A DNA stretch of 6,268 nt from Oscillospiraceae bacterium (GTDB lineage: Bacteria; Bacillota; Clostridia; Oscillospirales; Acutalibacteraceae), in contig DNXM01000009.1 of assembly GCA_003505905.1 (NCBI GenBank), forward strand, positions 336 to 6,603, given 5' to 3'. This document shows positions 1 to 5,520 of this stretch, in pieces (within the stretch, counting starts at the first letter, position 1; the number at the start of each line of letters is the position of its first letter). The translations under genes and the position numbers were made by a program. The notes under the pieces were generated by a model. That model worked only from the letters and a program-made list of their open reading frames with translations, had not been told where the DNA came from and did not search any database.

Positions 1-126
1 ACCGCCGAATATGCAACCCCGAAAGCGTACTTGGTCGGTTGGGAAAACCCGGATGCTTTTGAAGCATACGATGCAACTTTTCCGCCAAAAGAAAAGCTCG
101 AGCTTCCCGGGCAGCTGACAAATTGA
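1..126 (+). CDS. C-terminal end of an unidentified protein (5' truncated by window)
   Basis: An open frame runs in from the left edge in frame 1 and stops at TGA 124-126, giving the last 41 residues of a protein. The visible tail includes YLVGWENPDAFEAYD followed by FPPKEKLELPGQ; it is soluble-looking and has no membrane segment. I do not recognise the family from this fragment and assign no function. The stop lies only 13 nt before the next start, and no terminator fits between them, so this gene probably belongs to the same transcript as the acetyltransferase and the CDP-alcohol transferase that follow. Confidence 0.75.
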   Translation, partial: TAEYATPKAYLVGWENPDAFEAYDATFPPKEKLELPGQLTN

Positions 127-139
127 AAGGGATAGAAAA

Positions 140-769
140 ATGACCGAAACCGAAAAGATGTATGCAGGGAAGATATACAATCCGTTTTGCGAGAATATGC
201 CCGAAGAGCGGCGCAAAGCACACGAGCTGTGCCAAAGGTATAACGCAACCCCGGAAACGGATGGGCAAGCCCGTGAAGCAATTTTGTGCGAGCTGATGCC
301 GAATCACGGGCAAGGCGTTTATCTGCAAGGTCCGATTCAGTTCGATTTCGGCACGCATATATCTATGGGCAAAAACTCTTACGCCAATTTTAATTTTTGC
401 GTGTTGGATGAAAACAAAGTGAGCATCGGCGATAATGTATTTATCGGTCCGAATTGTTCCATGCTTACTCCCATTCATCCGTTGTGCCACGAAGACCGCA
501 ATATTTTTCATGATGCAAAAAGCAACACGGACATCAATGTGGAATACAGCGCACCCATTGAAATTAAGGATAACTGTTGGATTGGCGGAAGTGTTACCAT
601 TCTGCCCGGTGTAACGGTCGGCGAAGGGTGCGTTATCGGTGCAGGCTCGGTTGTGACAAAGAGCATTCCGCCGCATTCGTTGGCATTCGGCAATCCGTGC
701 AGGGTTGTTCGTGAAATCACCGAAGCTGACCGCCTGTCCAACCATCCGGAATTGTTCACCGATGAATAA
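140..769 (+). CDS. Sugar O-acetyltransferase, maltose/galactoside acetyltransferase type (left-handed beta-helix)
   Basis: Predicted cytoplasmic enzyme that moves an acetyl group from acetyl-CoA to a hydroxyl of a sugar (Maa/LacA/NodL-like family). At 209 residues it is the usual family length or slightly above. The N-terminus (about 7-60) fits the Mac domain: KMYAGKIYNPF, then a helical stretch ending near LCELMPNHG. Hexapeptide repeats follow from about residue 64 to 175 (for example VSIGDNVFIGPN, then IEIKDNCWIGGSVTILPGVTVG and VIGAGSVVTKSIP). The expected catalytic histidine is H113 in the TPIHP motif, and the closing GNPCRVVREI (184-193) is typical. The loop between the catalytic histidine and the next strand (about 115-138) is longer than in LacA but, as I recall, common in Firmicutes homologues. 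The start is supported by AAGGGA about 8 nt upstream. It overlaps the next gene by 8 nt. The acetyl acceptor cannot be told from sequence. Confidence 0.93.
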   Translation: MTETEKMYAGKIYNPFCENMPEERRKAHELCQRYNATPETDGQAREAILCELMPNHGQGVYLQGPIQFDFGTHISMGKNSYANFNFCVLDENKVSIGDNVFIGPNCSMLTPIHPLCHEDRNIFHDAKSNTDINVEYSAPIEIKDNCWIGGSVTILPGVTVGEGCVIGAGSVVTKSIPPHSLAFGNPCRVVREITEADRLSNHPELFTDE

Positions 770-1292
770 GAGCCGTGTTATGGGTCGAACTTTTGCTGCG
801 AATTTTATTACGGCTTCACGAATCCTGTTCAGCCTGTTGCTGTTTCCCTTTGCGGTGTTTTCGCCTGCGTTTTGGGTGTTCTATTTGCTTGGCGGTTTTA
901 CCGACATGATAGACGGCACGGTGGCAAGAAAAACAAATTCGGTCAGCAGTTTCGGCTCAAAGCTGGACACGGCGGCAGACTTCGTCTTTTTTCTGTCAGT
1001 GCTGTGGAAGCTGTTTCCTTTGTTGAAGCTTCCCCTTTGGCAGGTTGTTTGGATTGGTGTTATTGCCGCTGTAAAAATCCTTTGCGTTGTGTTTGGCTTT
1101 GCCCACAAAAAACAGTTTGTTGTAAACCACTCGGTGTGGAATAAAATTACAGGCACCTTGCTGTTCATCCTACCGCTGACCCTGCGGTACCTTGCAGCTG
1201 TATACAGTGTCCCTTTGCTGTGTGTGACGGCAAGCGTTTGTGCGGTTCAAGAATGTTATTGGATTTGCACGAACAGAAAAAGGAAAGAATGA
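762..1292 (+). CDS. CDP-alcohol phosphatidyltransferase family membrane protein
   Basis: Integral membrane enzyme of the PgsA/PssA superfamily, which transfers a phosphatidyl group from a CDP-linked lipid to an alcohol. The signature D-x2-D-G-x2-A-R-x8-G-x3-D-x3-D is complete: D48, D51, G52, A55, R56, G65, D69 and D73 (numbered from the ATG at 762). These aspartates bind the metal and CDP. The rest is hydrophobic, with segments near 15-33, 36-50, 74-88, 92-113, 129-148 and 149-163, and a basic tail (NRKRKE). The frame stays open upstream to an ATG at 705, but that start would bury 57 further bases in the acetyltransferase gene. ATG 762 overlaps that gene's stop (ATGAATAA), suggesting translational coupling. 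ATG 780, preceded by AAGAG at 7 nt, is the alternative and gives 170 instead of 176 residues. The acceptor alcohol is not determinable; glycerol-phosphate or another polyol is possible. Confidence 0.88.
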   Translation: MNKSRVMGRTFAANFITASRILFSLLLFPFAVFSPAFWVFYLLGGFTDMIDGTVARKTNSVSSFGSKLDTAADFVFFLSVLWKLFPLLKLPLWQVVWIGVIAAVKILCVVFGFAHKKQFVVNHSVWNKITGTLLFILPLTLRYLAAVYSVPLLCVTASVCAVQECYWICTNRKRKE

Positions 1293-1296
1293 AAAC

Positions 1297-1353
1297 GCTC
1301 CCGTTATGAAGCAGCTCACAGTGGTTTACCGTGCTTCATAGCGGGAGCTTTTT
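1297..1353 (+). terminator. Rho-independent terminator of the acetyltransferase/CDP-alcohol transferase operon
   Basis: A 17-nt arm at 1297-1313 (GCTCCCGTTATGAAGCA) pairs with 1332-1348, with one G-T wobble, around an 18-nt loop and followed by TTTTT at 1349-1353. It starts 4 nt after the stop of the phosphatidyltransferase gene. On the minus strand the hairpin is followed by TTTTCATTCTTT (from 1295 leftward), so it may also stop transcripts of the convergent HTH gene. Confidence 0.9.
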
Positions 1354-1388
1354 GTTGATGAAAGGTTTTCAGAGTACGAAATTTGACA

Positions 1389-1417
1389 TTTACAAAATTT
1401 TCGGATTGATGTAGAAT
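1389..1417 (+). promoter_or_regulatory. Sigma-A-like promoter directed into the antisense of the HTH gene
   Basis: TTTACA at 1389-1394 and TAGAAT at 1412-1417 are separated by exactly 17 nt, each one mismatch from consensus. Transcription would start near 1424 and run rightward, antisense to the whole HTH gene (1427-1852) and onward to the kinase start at 1913. No plus-strand gene begins just downstream, so its product would be an antisense transcript or a long leader for the kinase. It is a sequence match only. Confidence 0.4.
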
Positions 1418-1426
1418 GTGAGTAAA

Positions 1427-1852
1427 TTATTCGAGCAGCTCAAGCCCTTTTTCATCGAGCATTTCGTTGACTGTGATGATGTCTTTCTTGTTTTCCAAGC
1501 AGAAGAGGATGATGCTGTCACGGGCGGATTTCACATACAGCTCACTCAAACAGCAAATTTTCAACAGCTTTTTTGTTTCGTCTATGTTTAGTCCCATTCC
1601 CAAAGCCAACATGATGATTTTGTTGCGGGACGGATTGGTTTTGTTACCGTTGAAAATCTGATAGGCGTAGTTTTTATCCAAGTTGCTTTTTTGAATGACA
1701 TCGCTCTTTTTCAACCCCTTTTCATTCAGCAGAATCTCAAGGTATTCGGCAATGGAGGAGAAGTTGAGCTGTTCATATTCATGCTGAAAAAAGTCCGTGT
1801 AACTCTTGGATGACTTCAAAATTTTCAGTAATTCATCGGTAGTTTTTTCCAT
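1427..1852 (-). CDS. XRE-like helix-turn-helix protein paired with the divergent kinase
   Basis: Small cytoplasmic protein of 141 residues with an XRE-type helix-turn-helix at about 36-97. The scaffold AEYLEILLNEKGLKKSDVIQKS leads to the likely recognition helix around 60-68 (KNYAYQIFNG), then NPSRNKIIMLALGMGL, the usual fourth and fifth helices of this fold. A helical N-terminal extension (1-34) and a C-terminal helical region (about 98-141) flank it; the C-terminal part could mediate dimerisation or contact with a partner. An ATG at 1858 would add two residues but lies 1 nt from the GGAGG, whereas ATG 1852 has GGAGG at 7 nt, so I chose 1852. The gene is divergent from the kinase with a 60-bp gap. 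I recall similar HTH proteins beside kinases in Clostridia; it may repress the shared region or be a kinase substrate. Role inferred, not known. Confidence 0.85.
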   Translation of the reverse strand: MEKTTDELLKILKSSKSYTDFFQHEYEQLNFSSIAEYLEILLNEKGLKKSDVIQKSNLDKNYAYQIFNGNKTNPSRNKIIMLALGMGLNIDETKKLLKICCLSELYVKSARDSIILFCLENKKDIITVNEMLDEKGLELLE

Positions 1853-1870
1853 TTTCATTCCTCCGTGTCA

Positions 1871-1899
1871 ATTATAACGAATTTGATTTGTGAATACAA
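1871..1899 (-). promoter_or_regulatory. Probable promoter of the HTH gene
   Basis: Read on the minus strand, TATAAT (1876-1871) is a perfect -10 box, preceded by TTGTAT (1899-1894), a weak -35, at 17 nt. The predicted start near 1864 falls at the GGAGG itself, leaving a leader of only about 12 nt. The -10 sits in TTCGTTATAAT, an 11-nt string repeated upstream of the zinc-ribbon gene. Confidence 0.45.
1880..1895 (+). repeat. Shared intergenic element, copy 1 (candidate operator)
   Basis: AATTTGATTTGTGAAT lies between the HTH gene and the kinase, overlapping the HTH promoter's -35/spacer region. It matches 14 of 16 bases with 2916-2931 in the next spacer (AATTTGATTTGCAAAT). In both places ATTATAA precedes it, 4 nt nearer in copy 2. 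Such placement would suit an operator for the adjacent HTH protein. This is inference; AT-rich spacers can match by chance. Confidence 0.4.
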
Positions 1900-1904
1900 G
1901 GTGG
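1898..1904 (+). promoter_or_regulatory. Ribosome binding site that fixes the kinase TTG start
   Basis: AAGGTGG lies 8 nt before TTG 1913, an ideal spacing. An in-frame TAG at 1910-1912 excludes any longer protein, so this site supports the TTG codon as the true start. Confidence 0.75.
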
Positions 1905-1912
1905 TATATTAG

Positions 1913-2911
1913 TTGGAAATTCTGAAACAAACAAACGACACCACTTTTTTGGCAGAAGAAGACAATACGGTTTATGTCCTCAAACGAATCAGCCAAGAGG
2001 ATCTCAAAACCTTTCGAATATTGATGACGCTTAATAACAGGCATCTTGTGAAAATTCAGCGCATTCTTACGCTGGACGGATGTATTTTTGCGGTTTGCGA
2101 ATACATAACGGGCGAAACCTTGGAATGCTTTGTTGAACGCAATGGGGTTCTCAGCGATGAAGAAACCGAGCGGTATTTGACTGATCTTTGCGACGGATTA
2201 AGGGCAGTGCACACCTGTGGGATTGTGCACAGGGATATTTCACCGAAAAATGTTCTGATTCACGAGGGACGAGCCGTTTTGATTGATTTCGGCATCAGCC
2301 GTACGGTGAAAAGCGGTCAGTCCTCCGACACACAGGTTTTAGGTACGCAGGGTTATGCCGCACCGGAGCAGTTCGGCTTTTCACAAACTTCGCCGAGAGC
2401 GGACATTTATGCGTTGGGCGTGCTGGTCAATTACATGAAAACGGGTCATATCCCGTCCGAGCAAAAAGAGAAAGGCTATTTCGGCAAAGTGATTGAAAAG
2501 TGCATCGAGATGGATGAACGAAACCGTTACGACAATACCGATTTACTTGTGGCTGATTTACACAAGCATAAGCGGATGCATTGTTTTTTGCTCAACATAC
2601 CCGGTTTTCGCACCGGCAATTTATTTCATATGGCGGCGGCAATCGGCTATGCTGCGTTTCTTGCTTTGATTTATGCTGTCAGCATTTCGACAGATATAAG
2701 AGAGCATACGGTATCCTATTTGGCTTTTGATATGCTGTTCGTTACTTTTGTTTTCGGCATTCCGCCGATGCTGCTCACCAATGTCGGGCGGTGGCTTGAC
2801 CGTTGGTCGCTGACTCGCAACCGCAGCAAAGGCGAACGCTTATTGGCTGTGGCTTTGGCGTGCGGTGTCAGCGTGATAATCGGCTGTATGTTTACGACCG
2901 GAATGAAATGA
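1913..2911 (+). CDS. Membrane-anchored Hanks-type serine/threonine protein kinase
   Basis: Protein of 332 residues: a kinase domain (about 1-216) followed by three hydrophobic segments near 238-259, 269-290 and 310-327. Catalytic features present are the ATP-binding lysine K24 (VYVLKR), the catalytic loop HRDISPKN (106-113, base D108), the metal-binding DFG (125-127), GTQGYAAPEQ (144-153) and the C-lobe D164/G169. The glycine-rich loop is not recognisable: ILKQTNDTTFLAEED has no glycine, and the usual HRDLKPxN lysine is S110 with K112 instead. HRDISP-type loops occur in bacterial kinases, so activity is plausible. There is no extracellular sensor such as PASTA; any sensing would involve the short membrane part. 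The start is TTG: TAG precedes it directly in frame, AAGGTGG stands 8 nt upstream, and the next ATG (residue 38) would delete K24. Substrates are unknown; the divergent HTH protein and the downstream zinc-ribbon protein are candidates. Confidence 0.9.
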   Translation: MEILKQTNDTTFLAEEDNTVYVLKRISQEDLKTFRILMTLNNRHLVKIQRILTLDGCIFAVCEYITGETLECFVERNGVLSDEETERYLTDLCDGLRAVHTCGIVHRDISPKNVLIHEGRAVLIDFGISRTVKSGQSSDTQVLGTQGYAAPEQFGFSQTSPRADIYALGVLVNYMKTGHIPSEQKEKGYFGKVIEKCIEMDERNRYDNTDLLVADLHKHKRMHCFLLNIPGFRTGNLFHMAAAIGYAAFLALIYAVSISTDIREHTVSYLAFDMLFVTFVFGIPPMLLTNVGRWLDRWSLTRNRSKGERLLAVALACGVSVIIGCMFTTGMK

Positions 2912-2915
2912 TTAT

Positions 2916-2931
2916 AATTTGATTTGCAAAT
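2916..2931 (+). repeat. Shared intergenic element, copy 2 (candidate operator)
   Basis: AATTTGATTTGCAAAT starts 5 nt after the kinase stop and matches copy 1 (1880-1895) at 14 of 16 bases. It contains the perfect 10-bp palindrome ATTTGCAAAT at 2922-2931. The preceding TATAAT (2913-2918), with TTTACG at 2891-2896 and a 16-nt gap, could form a second, upstream promoter for the zinc-ribbon gene. Confidence 0.4.
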
Positions 2932-2938
2932 GATATGT

Positions 2939-2953
2939 TGTGCTGTCAGCACA
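2939..2953. promoter_or_regulatory. 15-bp palindrome upstream of the zinc-ribbon gene (candidate regulator site)
   Basis: TGTGCTG-T-CAGCACA is a perfect inverted repeat with 7-bp arms and a 1-nt centre. Its centre (2946) lies about 42 nt before the start predicted from TATAAT at 2976-2981, a classic position for an activator or a -35-overlapping operator. No T-run follows on either strand, so it is not a terminator. The binding protein is unknown. Confidence 0.5.
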
Positions 2954-2975
2954 CCAAAAGTGGAAATATCTTCGT

Positions 2976-2981
2976 TATAAT
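2976..2981 (+). promoter_or_regulatory. -10 box of the zinc-ribbon gene promoter
   Basis: A perfect TATAAT in the context TTCGTTATAAT (2971-2981), the same 11 bases as at the HTH promoter. No good -35 exists at 16-18 nt (ACCAAA at 17 nt), which suggests dependence on an activator, perhaps at the 2939-2953 palindrome. A small GGATTATCC palindrome at 2983-2991 covers the expected start. Confidence 0.5.
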
Positions 2982-3013
2982 GGGATTATCCTAAAATAAC
3001 GGAGGTCAAACAT

Positions 3014-3655
3014 ATGAATGAAAACACCCAAAACCAAACCCCGGTCACCAACGGCAACATGATTAACTGTAAAGCGTGCGGTACACCGATTGCCAAAAAA
3101 GCAAAGGTTTGTCCGAATTGCGGAGCAAAGAACAAAAAGCCCGTCTTTAAGCGAGTATGGTTTTGGCTTTTGATTGCCATTGTATTGATTGTAATCGGTT
3201 CCGCCATCGGCGGAGGCAACGATGCCGGCGAAGAAGCCACAACAAAAGCAAACGGGAATGCAGCCGTTGAAACAAAGGCGGACGCAGCAAATGAAATCGG
3301 TCAGTATTCGGTGGAAATTAAATCCGTTCGCATGACAAAAACTTACGATGGAAAAGCCGCAGTTATCGTAACATACCACTACGCAAATAACACAAACGAC
3401 ACACCGACCGCCTTTGATATTGCCTTTGAAGACCAAGCTTATCAGAATGGTGTCGGCTTAAATAAGGCTTATGTACTCAAGGACGGCGAGAATTACAACA
3501 GTGACAACCAAACCAAGGAAATCAAAAAAGGTGCTTCAATAGATGTTGAGGTTGCCTATGAGCTGAATGACAGCACAACACCGATTGAGGTTGAAGTTAA
3601 GGAACTGTTCAGCTTCTCGGACGAAATAATCAGCAAAACATTCGATTTGAAATAA
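3014..3655 (+). CDS. Zinc-ribbon, single-pass membrane protein with extracytoplasmic DUF5067 domain
   Basis: Protein of 213 residues in three parts. A zinc ribbon with C19-x2-C22 and C33-x2-C36 (CKACG, CPNCG) lies near the N-terminus. A transmembrane helix follows at about 48-66 (WFWLLIAIVLIVIG), preceded by the basic KKPVFKR, which predicts a cytoplasmic ribbon. After a low-complexity Ala/Thr/Lys/Asn linker (about 68-95) comes a beta-rich domain from about 96 to 213 that I recognise as DUF5067-like: GQYSVEIKSVRMTKTYDGK, then ELFSFSDEIISKTFDL at the end. Such domains are displayed outside the membrane; their function is not established. The start has GGAGG at 8 nt. No terminator separates it from the kinase 102 nt upstream, so it may be co-transcribed as well as having its own promoter. 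Linkage to the kinase is inferred from position and shared spacer sequences. Confidence 0.9.
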   Translation: MNENTQNQTPVTNGNMINCKACGTPIAKKAKVCPNCGAKNKKPVFKRVWFWLLIAIVLIVIGSAIGGGNDAGEEATTKANGNAAVETKADAANEIGQYSVEIKSVRMTKTYDGKAAVIVTYHYANNTNDTPTAFDIAFEDQAYQNGVGLNKAYVLKDGENYNSDNQTKEIKKGASIDVEVAYELNDSTTPIEVEVKELFSFSDEIISKTFDLK

Positions 3656-3674
3656 TTCAGCTACTTCCAAACCA

Positions 3675-3712
3675 ACAGCGCACCCGTAAAATTCGGGTGC
3701 GCTGTAATTTTT
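3675..3712 (+). terminator. Rho-independent terminator after the zinc-ribbon gene, shared with the convergent operon
   Basis: A perfect 12-bp stem, ACAGCGCACCCG (3675-3686) with 3694-3705, around a 7-nt loop, followed by AATTTTT (3706-3712). It begins 20 nt after the zinc-ribbon stop. The convergent DUF4838 gene ends at 3711 inside the T-run. On the minus strand the tail is only TGGTTTGG, so termination that way is likely weaker. Confidence 0.9.
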
Positions 3713-5495
3713 ATGCGGCGTATAGAATTTTCAAAACAAGGTTGACGAGAAAGTATGCCTTAAAATAAAGGAACTGGAACACGGAGGAGAAGAACGAACG
3801 GGTTTCCTCCACTTCCATTAAGCGGTCGACACCGTTGTCGGCAATGTCTTTTTTCAGTTGCTCGGAGCGCTCCTCATAGGTAAAAGGTGAAGCGAATTCG
3901 GACGCATGGTTTTTCATCTTCCACCACCGCCAGCTGATTTCCGAGGCTTTTACATGAGCCAGCTCTTCCTCGGTTGCTTTGGCTTTTGCGTTTTCCCACA
4001 TTGCGTCACATTTCTTAATCTGCGAGGGGAAAAGGCTGAGCGTGCTGACCATGGATTCATAAATGCCCAAATGATTTTTTGACGCATTCTCCGTTATCAA
4101 ATCCAAGAATTGACTGATGTAAGGGGCGGCATCCTTGCCGTAATACGCCTTGATGAAGTCATCCCGAACGGCATTGAAATCGCAGTACGGGTCTTGGAAC
4201 AGCTTGGAAATCAAGTAGGAGCGAAGCTCACCGAATTCCGCTTCTGCCTTCATGGTGTAGTTGCCTTCCTCGTAAACACCCTTGACATGGTTTTCGTGGA
4301 AGATTTGCATATTGCGCTGCAACACGCCGAAATCGGGGAACAAACCGACAAAATTGCAGTAGTTTGTGCAGTAATCCCAAATGTAAATGCGGTTGCAGAT
4401 TTCGGACCAACCGTGCAGGTCTTCCATGAATTCCACATTCGTTTGGCAGGATTTATCGTCAAAAGCGTGGGAGAAACAGCACTCAATCGAGCAAAGGCGA
4501 ACAATGACATTGTCCTCGGGAACGATGCCCTTGGGCGGCTTGCGGGTGTAGCGGTAGGCAAAGGTGTCAATGGCAACATTGTCATAGCCCTCGGATTTGA
4601 CGGTTCGTGCCACGGCGTTGACAAATTCAAGCATTGTGCCTGCGTGTGAGCCGTATTTATGGTCGGTTTCACGGCACTTGTCGCAGGTGCAGTAGGCAAT
4701 ATTGTCGTTTTGCGTGAGCGATACAATTTGCAGTTCGGCGTTCGGGTCGTGCTTAACCTTGAGTAGGTCCAGCACTTCCTGCGTCACAATTTCCAGCACC
4801 TCGGGGTTGGAAAGACAAAGCTGGGTGCCGTTGTTGATGCCGTGAAAGCTTGCAAAATATTCGGGGTGCTCGGCGTAGTATTTGTCCTTGCTGCAAAACT
4901 GCGAGCTGAGCGTGTGACAGAATGAGGAAATGTAATCAACACTGCCGCCCATTTCAGCGGGAATGGTGCGGTATTCGGCGCTGTTTAAGCCGTTGAACAG
5001 CGAATATTCCGTGTCGGTCGGGCTGAGCCAATCGGTGTCGGTATATTCAAAAAACGGAACATAGGTTGTGTCCAAGCTTACCGGTACCTGAATGGTTTTG
5101 TTTTTGAAAACGGTCAGCTTGGAGGTGTAAACGGAAATTCCGCCGTACTTTTCCAAAAAGTTGTACAAGCCACGCACCGCCCATTGAAGCGAAGAGCCTG
5201 TGATTTGCACATTTTCATCCTGCGCTTGGGTTATGTAGCCGTTGTCGATTTTGGCTTTGTCAATGGAAACACCGATGTAGTTGCCACGGGGTCTTTCGCC
5301 GAGAACCGTGGGACGGGAGCCGATGATTTTTTGAATGTAATCGGCAAATTTTTCGGCGGCAGGCTTCAGGTCACTGCTCGTGTAGTACACCGCATAGCTC
5401 GATGTGACCGTGAAGGTTGAATCGGCGGCGAAGCAGGGGATGACCGCCAACGCACAAAGGCAGATTGTGAGAAAAAGGGAAAGAGCTTTTTTCAT
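3711..5495 (-). CDS. Secreted DUF4838-family protein, glycoside-hydrolase-like
   Basis: Predicted exported protein of 594 residues. The signal peptide is MKK, then a hydrophobic core (4-20), with likely cleavage after A23 or A24 (PCFAAD). Residues about 28-140 fit the alpha-glucuronidase-like N-terminal domain that precedes many glycoside hydrolase barrels (PAAEKFADYIQKIIG; AVRGLYNFLEKYGGI). The following region matches DUF4838: EHPEYFASFHG, NDNIAYCTCDKC (C269, C271, C274), YIWDYCTNY and GVYEEGNY. The family is thought to act on glycans; substrate and catalytic residues are not established, so activity is inferred. Fifteen cysteines remain after the signal. The tail (about 569-593, FQFLYFKAYFLVNLVLKIL) is hydrophobic and could hold the protein at the membrane. 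The frame opens further upstream to 5564, but ATG 5495 has AGAGGTG at about 5 nt and begins a clean signal peptide. It lies 25 nt downstream of the GDSL gene in one operon. Confidence 0.88.
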   Translation of the reverse strand: MKKALSLFLTICLCALAVIPCFAADSTFTVTSSYAVYYTSSDLKPAAEKFADYIQKIIGSRPTVLGERPRGNYIGVSIDKAKIDNGYITQAQDENVQITGSSLQWAVRGLYNFLEKYGGISVYTSKLTVFKNKTIQVPVSLDTTYVPFFEYTDTDWLSPTDTEYSLFNGLNSAEYRTIPAEMGGSVDYISSFCHTLSSQFCSKDKYYAEHPEYFASFHGINNGTQLCLSNPEVLEIVTQEVLDLLKVKHDPNAELQIVSLTQNDNIAYCTCDKCRETDHKYGSHAGTMLEFVNAVARTVKSEGYDNVAIDTFAYRYTRKPPKGIVPEDNVIVRLCSIECCFSHAFDDKSCQTNVEFMEDLHGWSEICNRIYIWDYCTNYCNFVGLFPDFGVLQRNMQIFHENHVKGVYEEGNYTMKAEAEFGELRSYLISKLFQDPYCDFNAVRDDFIKAYYGKDAAPYISQFLDLITENASKNHLGIYESMVSTLSLFPSQIKKCDAMWENAKAKATEEELAHVKASEISWRWWKMKNHASEFASPFTYEERSEQLKKDIADNGVDRLMEVEETRSFFSSVFQFLYFKAYFLVNLVLKILYAA

Positions 5496-5520
5496 ATTGA
5501 CACCTCTTGAAAAGTTTGAT

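Noticed and set aside
705..761. Extension of the CDP-alcohol transferase to ATG 705
   Set aside because: It would place 57 further bases inside the acetyltransferase gene, and the added residues (MFVKSPKLTACPTIRNC) resemble out-of-frame translation, not a family N-terminus.
1383..1417. TTGACA at 1383-1388 as the -35 for TAGAAT at 1412
   Set aside because: The gap of 23 nt is too long; TTTACA at 1389 with 17 nt is the better partner.
2975..3436. Minus-strand cysteine-rich frame of 153 codons
   Set aside because: Antisense to the zinc-ribbon/DUF5067 gene, whose ribosome site, motifs and terminator are all in place; the cysteines arise from its codons read backwards.
4110..4649. Plus-strand open frame of 179 codons
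   Set aside because: Lies wholly inside the DUF4838 gene on the opposite strand, has no clear ribosome site or recognisable domain, and reads as the antisense of a well-supported protein.
4250..4726. Minus-strand open frame of 158 codons in another frame of the DUF4838 gene
   Set aside because: Thr/Ala/Pro-rich shadow translation overlapping a gene whose motifs are clear in the main frame.
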